In this document: positions 37,323 to 44,118 of the stretch, piece after piece
How the letters are laid out: the number at the start of each line of letters is the position of its first letter
How positions within the stretch are numbered: the first letter of the stretch is position 1
DNA from: Verrucomicrobiales bacterium
Lineage (GTDB): Bacteria; Verrucomicrobiota; Verrucomicrobiae; Limisphaerales; UBA1100
NCBI GenBank assembly: GCA_002721895.1
Contig: PBLV01000064.1
Span: forward strand, 1-44,118
Length of the DNA: 44,118 nt
Direction: 5' to 3'
Notes under the pieces: model-generated
Database searches by the model: none
Seen by the model: the letters and a program-made list of their open reading frames with translations, nothing else
Told to the model about the DNA's origin: nothing
Translations under genes and position numbers: made by a program

Positions 37323-37907
37323 ACCACTTGCTGATTCTTCAATTTCAATCAAGGCAGGGAATAGATTCTCTCAACCAGAAAGAGATTTGCGCGGCATATT
37401 GCGAGTTTCGTTGGGTGAAGGGTTTGAATCTAGTGAAGGGAACTCAATGGATCCTGTTGCCGGCATGGAACAGACCCTGACCTCCATTTTGGTGATGCCG
37501 AGGACAAACGCCATGCGTCCAACCTGCAAATGGCCCTACATGGTCATCGGCGACATGGGCGACCGGCTCAAGTCCGCCGGTCAATACATCCAATATTCCT
37601 CACAAAGACCACCCTAGCAATTGGCCGAAACACCCCATGGTTTGGCGAAAACACCGCATCAATTCTCCAAACCACCCCCCGAATCGGCCAAACTGGGCCT
37701 TGGACTGCCATGAAATCCGTGGATAGTCGACAAGAATCAAAAACTAGCCAAAAACACATTTTATTACAAAAAATACAAAAATCATAAAAATTCAATGTTC
37801 GTTGGGTTCGATTCCCAAAACACATCCCACTCTTTTCCACACTATCCCAATTGGAATCTATGGGATTAGGGGATTTTTCTGATTGGGTTCAGAGATGACT
37901 CAGAGAA
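37323..37907. other. 585-base spacer between dprA and the DUF1552 gene
   Basis: There is no convincing gene except one doubtful small ORF (37447-37617). Base composition falls from GC-rich at the left to A/T-rich near 37740-37800. At 37621-37700 there are four loosely similar units of about 20 bases (TTGGCCGAAACACCCC, TTTGGCGAAAACACCGC, TCTCCAAACCACCCC, TCGGCCAAACTGG). The right end is occupied by the left copy of the 125-base direct repeat. Confidence 0.7.
37447..37617 (+). CDS. Doubtful small ORF of 56 codons
   Basis: ATG 37447 follows a possible Shine-Dalgarno (GAAGGGAAC) and reads MDPVAGMEQTLTSILVMPR with a mixed composition to a stop at 37617. No family is recognised. Reading frames on both strands are open here because the segment is still GC-rich, so this may be chance or a decayed gene fragment. 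Confidence 0.22.
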   Translation: MDPVAGMEQTLTSILVMPRTNAMRPTCKWPYMVIGDMGDRLKSAGQYIQYSSQRPP

Positions 37908-37914
37908 TTAGTCG
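37790..37914 (+). repeat. Direct repeat of 125 bases, left copy
   Basis: Matches 42034-42158 in the same orientation over 125 bases without gaps; counted by eye 12 positions differ (about 90% identity). It contains TTGGGTTCGATTCCCAA, a perfect inverted repeat shaped like a tRNA T-arm, near its left end, and TTCAGAGATGACTCAGAG near its right end. The right end runs into the DUF1552 gene and includes its stop codon (TAA, at 37910-37908) and last four coding bases. The two copies bracket the DUF1592/DUF1552 pair. Confidence 0.85.
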
Positions 37915-39182
37915 GTGTTCAAAACATCACCAATGTGGTCTGTACTATCGTGATAGCTTTTTATCGGAACTCCCATACTGTTGGCAATGGTGACGAACAG
38001 ATTTGAGAAAGGAATATCCTCGGAGTAGGCGCGGTGGGTGCCATGGCGATATCCCATGTTTTTTCCTCCTGCCAGAATCAAGGGATAATTCCTGTAGTTA
38101 TGCAGTGTGCTGGTTGAGCTGCCATGGAGAATAATGGTGTCATCCAAGAGGGATCCATTTTCTGATTTACTGTTGCTCAGTCGTTCCATGAAGGCATGGA
38201 GGCGTTCAGAAAGGAAGTAATCCCATTTGGCGGTCTTATCAAATTGGTATCGGTGACCGCATCGATGGAGATTGCCTCCCCCGATCACTGGGGCAGCAAA
38301 TTTATTTACCATGCTGCTTGAGGCATTTTCTGCTCCATACATGAGGGACGCGACCCGGGTCTGGTCTGTCTCAAAAGCCAGGAAGATTACCTCATACATC
38401 AGGTCAAAAAATTCCGCAGCGGAGGCTGTATCCGTGTCAAAATCGGCAGAAGTCCTGTTCACCTTCGGGAAAGGTGTGTTGGCCCATTTTTCCGAACGTT
38501 TGATTTTCTCTTCCGCTTGGTTGATCGCTGCGAGGTATTCCTCCATCTTATCGCGATCCTGTTTGCCCAACCGCTTCTCCAGTCGTTTGTAATCCTCAAG
38601 CACGGTATCGGTTATTTTTTTATTCAAAATCCGTCGCTTACGAGCTTCTGTCGGAGGCACTTTATTGGAAAAGAGATAATCAAAGGCACTTCGAGGGTTC
38701 CGAAGGGCCGGCAGTGATTTTCCCTTGGGACTGATAGACATACTGTTTTCAGTCGTACTTAACTGGAGTGACTGAACGCGCGTATGAAGCCCGGTGTTCC
38801 TGGCGATGACCTGATCAATCGATTCATGGTTTACGATCCCTCGTTTGAGGGAACTACCGGTCATATAGTGGTTGGTAATGTGTGCCATGTGACGGCACTG
38901 CGGGTGCGACAGCCCTGATAAAATTGAAAAGTCTTCACGCCGTTTTAACGGCTCCAAGCTTGGTGTAGGCTTGTATGTTCGCCCCACCTTTTCAGGATAC
39001 CAAAGGGCTGGATGTTTCTGACCTCGATTAGAAGAGGTGACACCAAAAGGGAAAAAAACCGAACAAAAACGCTTCGGCCGATCCTCTGGTTTAGGAACTG
39101 CCATGATTTCAAGTTGGGGCAGGAAGCATAGTGCCCCCAATCCTCTCAATGCCGTTCTTCGATCGATGCGTTGTTTTATCAT
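37908..39182 (-). CDS. DUF1552 family protein with twin-arginine-type signal
   Basis: 424 residues. The start QRIDRRTALRGLGALCFLPQLE is a Tat-type signal (DRRTALRGLG). The body shows the usual DUF1552 features: CSVFFPFGVTSSNRG, LSHPQCRHMAHITNHYMTG, and TIILHGSSTSTLHNYRNYPLILAGG near the end. DUF1552 proteins are almost always encoded directly after a DUF1592-type cytochrome in Planctomycetota and Verrucomicrobiota, as here (TAATG overlap). They are thought to be periplasmic partners of unknown function, related to the sulfatase/phosphatase-like DUF1501 proteins. Its A/T-rich codon use contrasts with the genes left of 37.3 kb. Confidence 0.92.
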   Translation of the reverse strand: MIKQRIDRRTALRGLGALCFLPQLEIMAVPKPEDRPKRFCSVFFPFGVTSSNRGQKHPALWYPEKVGRTYKPTPSLEPLKRREDFSILSGLSHPQCRHMAHITNHYMTGSSLKRGIVNHESIDQVIARNTGLHTRVQSLQLSTTENSMSISPKGKSLPALRNPRSAFDYLFSNKVPPTEARKRRILNKKITDTVLEDYKRLEKRLGKQDRDKMEEYLAAINQAEEKIKRSEKWANTPFPKVNRTSADFDTDTASAAEFFDLMYEVIFLAFETDQTRVASLMYGAENASSSMVNKFAAPVIGGGNLHRCGHRYQFDKTAKWDYFLSERLHAFMERLSNSKSENGSLLDDTIILHGSSTSTLHNYRNYPLILAGGKNMGYRHGTHRAYSEDIPFSNLFVTIANSMGVPIKSYHDSTDHIGDVLNTD

Positions 39183-41806
39183 TATTTCCCCCTTGGATTT
39201 GAAAAGGTCTGACTTTCAACGATGAGTCTCAGCAGCATCTCAGGCTTATAACCGGATGCCTTAAATTTTGCAGTCATATTATCGATCATCTCTCTCTCTT
39301 CAAGTCGCACAGATCTTCCTATGGCATAGGCATACATGAAATTGGTGAAAGACTTTAGGATCTCCGCCTTGTATTTTGTTTTCAATAACGCCTTGAATTC
39401 TTTTATGCCGCCAACCTTATCACCCTTGATTTCCGAGCGAGCATCTACCTTAGCCAGAGGAATTGATCGGGCAGTCTTTTTATTGATCATTTTATAGACG
39501 TAGTTTGTTTCACGCCAGCGCCCGTAACCATCAAAATTCTCAAAGGGCAGACCTAGGGGATCTATCCGTCGATGGCATCCATAACAGGCTTCATTTTCTT
39601 GATGAAATTTAAGTTGGTCTCTGATGGTGAGCTTTTCAAAGTCCTTGAAATCATCTGGATTGGGAAATTCCACATTCATCGGCGGAGGAGGCAAATGACG
39701 TCCCAGAATTCTTTCACACATCCAAACTCCACGGAGAATGGGATCGGATACACCATTTTCTTTGGCTTGCGTGGTCAGTGGCGCAGCCATTGTTAATACA
39801 CCGCCACGAGGTGAATCATCCGGCAAATCGACCCTCGCAAACCCAATCCCCTGTTCCTTGGGAATCTCATACCATTTAGCCAGCGCATCGTTGATGACGA
39901 GGAAATCCGAGTCTATCAGATTTTCCAACGAAAGGTTGTTTTGAAAAACATACTCTAGAAACTTCGCCGGCTCCGCCAATATGTGTCGATTAATCACCCT
40001 TCCACGAAGCATCTCATCTGGCTTCTCTTTTAACTGAAGCCATTGCCAGGCAAAAGCTTCCATGAAACGCCCAAACCGAGGATGATTTAGCATGTAGCCA
40101 AGTTCATTGGCAGGTTTCCAGTTAGACCTCTTGGATCGGGATAGCAATTGAGCAGACGGCGGGGAGTTCCAAAGAAAATAAGCCAGTCTTGTTGCAACTT
40201 CCTGATGACGATTTCTTGTGGAATCTGCATCAAGGTAAAGAAAGTTTGGCGACAGAAGAATCGATTTAAGCGTATGCTTGATGCTTTGCCTGAATGACAA
40301 TCCATCTTGTTTTACTGATTTCCAATGGGCAAAATATTTTTTCTGCAATTCAGGCTGTACGTCTCCCCGAAAAGCTCGAGTCAAAAATTGACTAATAATT
40401 CGCTCAGCATAACTAGCCTCTGATTCAGCAGGAATTTTCTTGGGAAATATTTTGCGTTCTCTTGTAATCGGCCAGCTTTCGTAATAGGGCCCATCAAGCT
40501 CAATTCTCTGTATATGCAAGGCGGGCGAAACCACCTTTTGGCCATCTGGGATATAAACTTCATTGCGAAGCATGAATCCTAGAGGCCAGGTAATCACTTT
40601 ATCTCTTACCGTACGTTCCAAGTCCTCATTCAACTGAGCAAAGAATTCATAAACCTTGTGCTCGCCTTTTGGCGCATCGACTAGGACTGACTGGCCTGCC
40701 TTGCGCATCTTCGGAGAAAGAAAGTACGAGACAGGTCCCGCATAAACAGACAGCTTGGGGTGTTCCTTACTGTTATCCCCTTTACCCGCATGAACTCGCA
40801 AACGATACAAACCCTCACTCTTCTTGATTTCGTGAAAAACAAATGTTGAGTTGGGCCCGAGAAAATGCACATCGATCCTATCGAACTCGAGCGGCGAGTA
40901 CATAGGGTGCAAAAGATAACCATCATTGGCTAAGGGCAACGGGGGGCTGACTCGGGTTTTACCAAAGTAAAGAAACTTTGTATCAACAAAGTCTTCAACT
41001 CCGAAACGGGGCCTCGTTGGCAATCGATCAAATGGCTCAGAACGGTTCCAAACGTACCCAACAGGTGGCTGGATATCTTCAATACGTTGCCCTTTAATAA
41101 TCAGCCTGGGGACTTCCTTGCCTCTGTCTCTTCCCTTGGTGGGAGTGTCCGTCTCCACAGAGAAGTCAAAGCGATGTGACCAGAATGGAGACATCGTGGG
41201 TGCCTCATCTGGAATGGCGCGATCCAAGGCATCCTCAATGCAACTTTTATACAATTCATAGTGAAGCAGGGTGAAGGTAAGAGTACTGCGATTGTTATTG
41301 AACAAATTCTTATCGGCACTTTCATCCCCACTCTTGTCACCAGGCAGCGATGAGGCCAAATCTTCCCTAATAGGAACTGAAAGCAATTCCTCGAGAGAAT
41401 TAATGAATTGGGCCTTGGTAAGTCTAGCTGGGACGAATCCAGTTGGTTGCCGATTACTGGCGAGGGAACGTCGGAGATTATCAGATAGGAGTGAGTGAAA
41501 CTTCAGTCGATCTTCCTTGCTCAACTTGGACTCTTTTGGCGGAGGCATATCCCTAAGAATAACCTGATCCAAAGCCTCCTGAAGATTAGCTGCATCAGCT
41601 GATAAGTTATCCCAGTTAATCTGATCAAGCCTGATATCGGCCTTTTGTTTTTTTTCTCCATGACACTGAACACAGTGGTTCTTTATAATGGAATTAATGA
41701 AAACAAGATCTTCAGATAAACGACCATTGCTAGAGCCTGTCGGCTTTTTACCTCTGGTGTCACAAAGGAGCACCAAGAGAAAAAATATTGAAAACAACAT
41801 TCTCAT
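39182..41806 (-). CDS. DUF1592-type large secreted cytochrome (DUF1587/1595/1592/1588/1585)
   Basis: 874 residues with a signal peptide (MRMLFSIFFLLVLLCDT). A PSCyt-type haem site CVQCH (Cys45-His49) is followed by the usual order of domains: DUF1587 (~105-170), DUF1595 (RIISQFLTRAFRGD), DUF1592 (SIKHTLKSILLSPNFLYLD...RLAYFLWNSPPS), DUF1588 (PRGGVLTMAAPLTTQAKENG, with a second haem-like CYGCH) and DUF1585 at the end (FMYAYAIGRSVRLEERE). Such proteins are presumed periplasmic redox enzymes or electron carriers for polymer degradation. The gene is A/T-richer than the window's left part. Confidence 0.93.
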   Translation of the reverse strand: MRMLFSIFFLLVLLCDTRGKKPTGSSNGRLSEDLVFINSIIKNHCVQCHGEKKQKADIRLDQINWDNLSADAANLQEALDQVILRDMPPPKESKLSKEDRLKFHSLLSDNLRRSLASNRQPTGFVPARLTKAQFINSLEELLSVPIREDLASSLPGDKSGDESADKNLFNNNRSTLTFTLLHYELYKSCIEDALDRAIPDEAPTMSPFWSHRFDFSVETDTPTKGRDRGKEVPRLIIKGQRIEDIQPPVGYVWNRSEPFDRLPTRPRFGVEDFVDTKFLYFGKTRVSPPLPLANDGYLLHPMYSPLEFDRIDVHFLGPNSTFVFHEIKKSEGLYRLRVHAGKGDNSKEHPKLSVYAGPVSYFLSPKMRKAGQSVLVDAPKGEHKVYEFFAQLNEDLERTVRDKVITWPLGFMLRNEVYIPDGQKVVSPALHIQRIELDGPYYESWPITRERKIFPKKIPAESEASYAERIISQFLTRAFRGDVQPELQKKYFAHWKSVKQDGLSFRQSIKHTLKSILLSPNFLYLDADSTRNRHQEVATRLAYFLWNSPPSAQLLSRSKRSNWKPANELGYMLNHPRFGRFMEAFAWQWLQLKEKPDEMLRGRVINRHILAEPAKFLEYVFQNNLSLENLIDSDFLVINDALAKWYEIPKEQGIGFARVDLPDDSPRGGVLTMAAPLTTQAKENGVSDPILRGVWMCERILGRHLPPPPMNVEFPNPDDFKDFEKLTIRDQLKFHQENEACYGCHRRIDPLGLPFENFDGYGRWRETNYVYKMINKKTARSIPLAKVDARSEIKGDKVGGIKEFKALLKTKYKAEILKSFTNFMYAYAIGRSVRLEEREMIDNMTAKFKASGYKPEMLLRLIVESQTFSNPRGK

Positions 41807-42033
41807 CGCTAGAGAGAATCCTACCCCATCATCCCGATTCAGAGAAGTTCAGAGAATTCTCACTCCAATCCCACTGTTCTCCATAATTCCCCTGAGAAAC
41901 ACAGAGATTCAATCAAACGAAGAATCCTACACCTCAACATCACCGAGATGTGGGGAGAACACTGGGAGAATGGGGTCTCACAGGGTTTTCTGAGTGATTA
42001 GCGTGATAGCTGTATTCCCGCAGAAAACGGGGA

Positions 42034-42158
42034 ATTCGATGTTCTTTGGGTTCGATTCCCAAAACACATTTCACTCTTTTCCACACTATCCCAATTGGAA
42101 TCTGTGGGGTTGGAGGATTTCCCTGATTGGGTTCAGAGGTGATTCAGAGAATTAGTCG
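42034..42158 (+). repeat. Direct repeat of 125 bases, right copy
   Basis: Same orientation and length as 37790-37914, with differences mostly transitions. It contains TTTGGGTTCGATTCCCAAA, the same T-arm-like inverted repeat. Its right end GAATTAGTCG equals the sequence that in the left copy carries the DUF1552 stop codon, but here no DUF1552 coding sequence follows. This suggests that a second DUF1552-type gene end once stood here, or that the repeats are the ends of an inserted unit. Confidence 0.85.
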
Positions 42159-42291
42159 TGGAGACAACTGTGTAATCTGTGTCGAGAGATGTGAGATCTC
42201 CCGGGAGACTTGGGTCTCAACGTGATTGATGAATTATCTGAGATGATTGGGTGGGTGAAGGAGGGAATTAGCCGTGGAGTCAAAGAGCACC

Positions 42292-42319
42292 AAAAAAAAT
42301 GGAGAGCATTGCTCTCCAT
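42292..42319 (-). terminator. Intrinsic terminator for the lipoprotein gene
   Basis: On the minus strand ATGGAGAGCA and TGCTCTCCAT form a perfect ten-base-pair stem with a one-base loop (in practice a small loop), followed directly by eight T's. It lies 31-58 bases after the stop codon of the gene at 42351-43037. It is the clearest terminator in the window. Confidence 0.88.
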
Positions 42320-42350
42320 CTTAAGTGACTGATTGAACAATTACTGTTTC

Positions 42351-43037
42351 CTAATCATCAAATTTTGTATCACCTAATTTTTGGATTTTTTGCATCAAAA
42401 TCATAGATACAGGATCTGTCCCAGGATCTTGTCCAAAGGTAAAAATTTCTATCTTATACCCCAATTTTGAGTCCTGATATAGCCAGTAGTGGTTCAAGTC
42501 ATCATCCAATTTAGATTCGAACTTTGGGATCCCATAAGCATCAGCAAATTTTTTCGCAAATTCACTACTGGATACTGCAGATGCATTCCACAGAATTTGA
42601 ATTGCGTCAGCCCACTCAGGGTTTCGTTTTCGACGAGGATCTCTACTGCCTTCAAATCTTACCCAATTAAGTTTTTTATTTTCGTCGGTGGTTACTAAGG
42701 CAGATGAAATTTTTGAATTAAAATGGAAATAGCCGTTGGGGTACAAGTCATCAACAACGTATGATGGTGTGCCGAATTTCTTGAATGTATCACTCTTTAG
42801 TACTTCCAACACTTCGTCGGATGTCATTCCAAGCTGAAGTCCTTTAACCACGGGCATTCCCTGTTTTGCTTCACCACCCTTACCGGTTGCCTGTTGATTG
42901 CCACCTCCACCGGCTGCCTGTTGATTGCCACCTCTACCTGAGGATTGCTCTTTGTCTCCACTCCCTCCACAGCCGGAGAGCAATGTGATTGAAATGAGGG
43001 TTGTCAGAATAAGGGGTTTTTTGAAGTTAGGTTTCAT
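42351..43037 (-). CDS. Predicted lipoprotein of unknown function
   Basis: 228 residues. The signal peptide ends in lipobox LLSGC, giving a lipid-anchored protein. After the Cys comes a Gly/Gln-rich stretch with a duplicated unit (GGNQQAAGG, GGNQQATGK), then MPVVKGLQLGMTSDEVLEVLKS, which looks like a SmpA/OmlA-type GMT..EV helix, and a globular domain to the end. No family is firmly recognised beyond that resemblance. The coding sequence is A/T-rich and is followed by a strong terminator, so it is a stand-alone transcript. Confidence 0.75.
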   Translation of the reverse strand: MKPNFKKPLILTTLISITLLSGCGGSGDKEQSSGRGGNQQAAGGGGNQQATGKGGEAKQGMPVVKGLQLGMTSDEVLEVLKSDTFKKFGTPSYVVDDLYPNGYFHFNSKISSALVTTDENKKLNWVRFEGSRDPRRKRNPEWADAIQILWNASAVSSSEFAKKFADAYGIPKFESKLDDDLNHYWLYQDSKLGYKIEIFTFGQDPGTDPVSMILMQKIQKLGDTKFDD

Positions 43038-43151
43038 GTCTTGAGTACCGTTAAAGGTTGGGATTGCCGTTTGGGATACCTAACCTACAGGGGGTGTCAA
43101 CATATTTCTTTACAGAGACAAAAGACTAGGTTTAAGCACAATTTGAACGAC

Positions 43152-43490
43152 TCAAACGACACCCAGTCTCTTCAAGATCATGTACTGAACCCACTCATCT
43201 GGTTCAGCATTCCGAGCCAATTCCATGTCGATTTGGTTCTGTCTCATTCCTTGCCATTTCTGTACCTGTTTTTGCTTCCTGACACGTTCTTGCTTCTTCA
43301 TCTGCCGTTTGTGTTTGAATGGTGACAGGAGAGAGTCTCTCTTCTCCTTGTCGATCAATCCACGATGATACATCTCCCACACATCGGGTTCGGTGGGTTC
43401 AAGAATCTCTAACTCCAGAAGTTCATCGACTTCTTCCTGTGACACTGGTGCTTTTTCCATCCCTGACCATTTCTGCAAATGAGTCTTCAT
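43152..43490 (-). CDS. Hypothetical protein with internal repeat, possibly phage-derived
   Basis: 112 residues, no recognised family. It consists of two similar units: LQKWSGMEKAP...EPTEPDVWEMYHRGL and VQKWQGMRQNQ...NAEPDEWVQYMILKRL, separated by a Lys/Arg/Gln-rich helix (FKHKRQMKKQERVRKQKQ). The QKW-GM and EPD-W--Y positions recur in both, which supports this reading frame. An in-frame stop directly precedes the ATG at 43490. An overlapping 35-codon ORF (43423-43530) in another frame starts nine bases after the upstream gene's stop and is an alternative. Confidence 0.55.
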   Translation of the reverse strand: MKTHLQKWSGMEKAPVSQEEVDELLELEILEPTEPDVWEMYHRGLIDKEKRDSLLSPFKHKRQMKKQERVRKQKQVQKWQGMRQNQIDMELARNAEPDEWVQYMILKRLGVV

Positions 43491-43539
43491 TCAGTGCTCT
43501 GAGAAATGCTTTTTCAAATAGACCAGCCATCAAAAGTAT

Positions 43540-44118
43540 TTAGTCTACGACGAAGAACTTCTCTTCATAGAATTGTGGGAATCTCTCTTTAATGATCTTG
43601 AGGAATTTCAATGTCTCATCTGACTTGGGGACAATGTTCTCAATCAGCTTCATTGTTTTTCGAGAACCATTTTCGAAGTCAGTTCGCTTAGTGGGATATC
43701 CAGCTTTTGACAACCATTCTGACATTTCTGGGTATGAGTATTGTGTTTTATCTAAACCCCACTCAGAGCGAGCATATGACCTAACAAACATCTTCCAAGC
43801 AGTCTTAATCACAGGAGCTTTTCGAGATTTCTTTAAGCCTGTTCCTTTGATGTCGAGAGTTTGATAAGCATTGAATGAATCATAATCCTCGACTGTTTTT
43901 AGGCAAACGTGTCTCTCGCTATTATATTCTGCCCAAGACTCACGACACTTGCTGTACTCGATCATATCAGCCCATGGCTTTGTATCGAAGTAAAGGTGAC
44001 TGTGTTCATTGTATGATCTCATCGTCGGATTACATGGCATACGTTTCCAGTCGTACTCCATCGACAACCTCTTCTCAATTTTGAAACTCGTTAACTCATA
44101 TTCCTTTAACCATATATC
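43540..44118 (-). CDS. Hypothetical protein, 5' end cut by window edge
   Basis: The frame stays open from the stop at 43540 to the end of the window (193 codons), with protein-like sequence through the edge (DIWLKEYELTSFKIEKRL before MEYDWKRMPCN). An internal ATG at 44061 has a fair Shine-Dalgarno (AGAGG, six bases before), so a 173-residue product is also possible. It is rich in Lys, Trp and Tyr with no known motif. Small, tightly packed A/T-rich genes of this style are common in phages and islands; that origin is a guess. Confidence 0.55.
   Translation of the reverse strand, partial: DIWLKEYELTSFKIEKRLSMEYDWKRMPCNPTMRSYNEHSHLYFDTKPWADMIEYSKCRESWAEYNSERHVCLKTVEDYDSFNAYQTLDIKGTGLKKSRKAPVIKTAWKMFVRSYARSEWGLDKTQYSYPEMSEWLSKAGYPTKRTDFENGSRKTMKLIENIVPKSDETLKFLKIIKERFPQFYEEKFFVVD

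Larger units (their letters stand above)
41807..42350. other. 544-base spacer upstream of the DUF1592 gene
   Basis: No gene is supported. It holds the right copy of the 125-base repeat (42034-42158), a shorter echo of its right end (CGATTCAGAGAAGTTCAGAG, 41842-41861), and a second echo near 42265-42277 (GAATTAGCCGTGG versus GAATTAGTCGTGG), then a minus-strand terminator for the lipoprotein gene. A 62-codon reading frame at 42152-42340 overlaps the repeat and terminator and is not credible. Promoter signals for the DUF1592 gene are not obvious. Confidence 0.7.

Noticed and set aside
37790..37840. The T-arm-like sequence TTGGGTTCGATTCCCAA as a tRNA gene
   Set aside because: No acceptor, D-arm or anticodon arm can be built upstream in either copy, and no CCA follows; it is kept only as a possible att-like core.
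42152..42340. A 62-codon minus-strand frame over the right repeat and the terminator
   Set aside because: It overlaps the repeat and a strong terminator and has no ribosome site; likely chance.

Overview
The window looks like a chromosomal piece of a PVC-group bacterium, most likely Verrucomicrobiota (Planctomycetota is the alternative). The evidence is the gene content: a CxPSR sulfatase, a DUF1080 protein, a DUF1592/DUF1552 pair, an Alternative Complex III operon, and many GTG/TTG starts in GC-rich DNA. Taxonomy is inferred from gene families only; no rRNA gene is present.

Layout. 1-6.2 kb holds a sulfatase (cut by the window start), a CvpA-like membrane protein, a polyprenyl diphosphate synthase/EVE pair, a rhodanese, an EamA transporter and a secreted DUF1080 protein. 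6.2-9.9 kb is a tightly overlapping operon: cupin, glutaredoxin, lipA, ligA. 9.9-11.7 kb has a 13-codon leader-like ORF, a TPR protein and a three-gene DsrE/DsrF/DsrH-like set whose first member carries an N-terminal zinc-finger (RING-like) module. 11.7-17.6 kb has pyrF (minus strand), mfd, a second TPR protein, mtnA and tRNA-Cys.

17.7-29.9 kb is a respiratory operon of eleven genes on the plus strand: actABCDEF (Alternative Complex III, the quinol to cytochrome c/oxidase module), two tandemly duplicated monohaem cytochromes, and a CcoN-CcoO-CcoP-like set. The CcoN-like protein has lost at least five of the six histidines that bind haem b, haem b3 and CuB, so it looks like a catalytically dead oxidase subunit I kept beside intact cytochrome subunits. 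A perfect CRP-type palindrome (TGTGA-N6-TCACA) lies just upstream of the operon. This is the most striking part of the window.

29.9-37.3 kb has a ceramidase-like secreted hydrolase, an iron-type alcohol dehydrogenase with an LsrG-like monooxygenase, two tandem HExxHxxGxxH metalloproteases bridged by a 40-codon ORF, and dprA. From about 37.3 kb to the end the DNA is visibly richer in A/T. This part holds a DUF1592 cytochrome/DUF1552 pair flanked by two direct repeats of 125 bp (about 90% identical by eye), then a lipoprotein and two unrecognised genes that may be phage- or island-derived.

Most genes overlap or nearly abut their operon partners (ATGA/TGATG junctions), so translational coupling is common here. 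No transposase, CRISPR array or rRNA was found.
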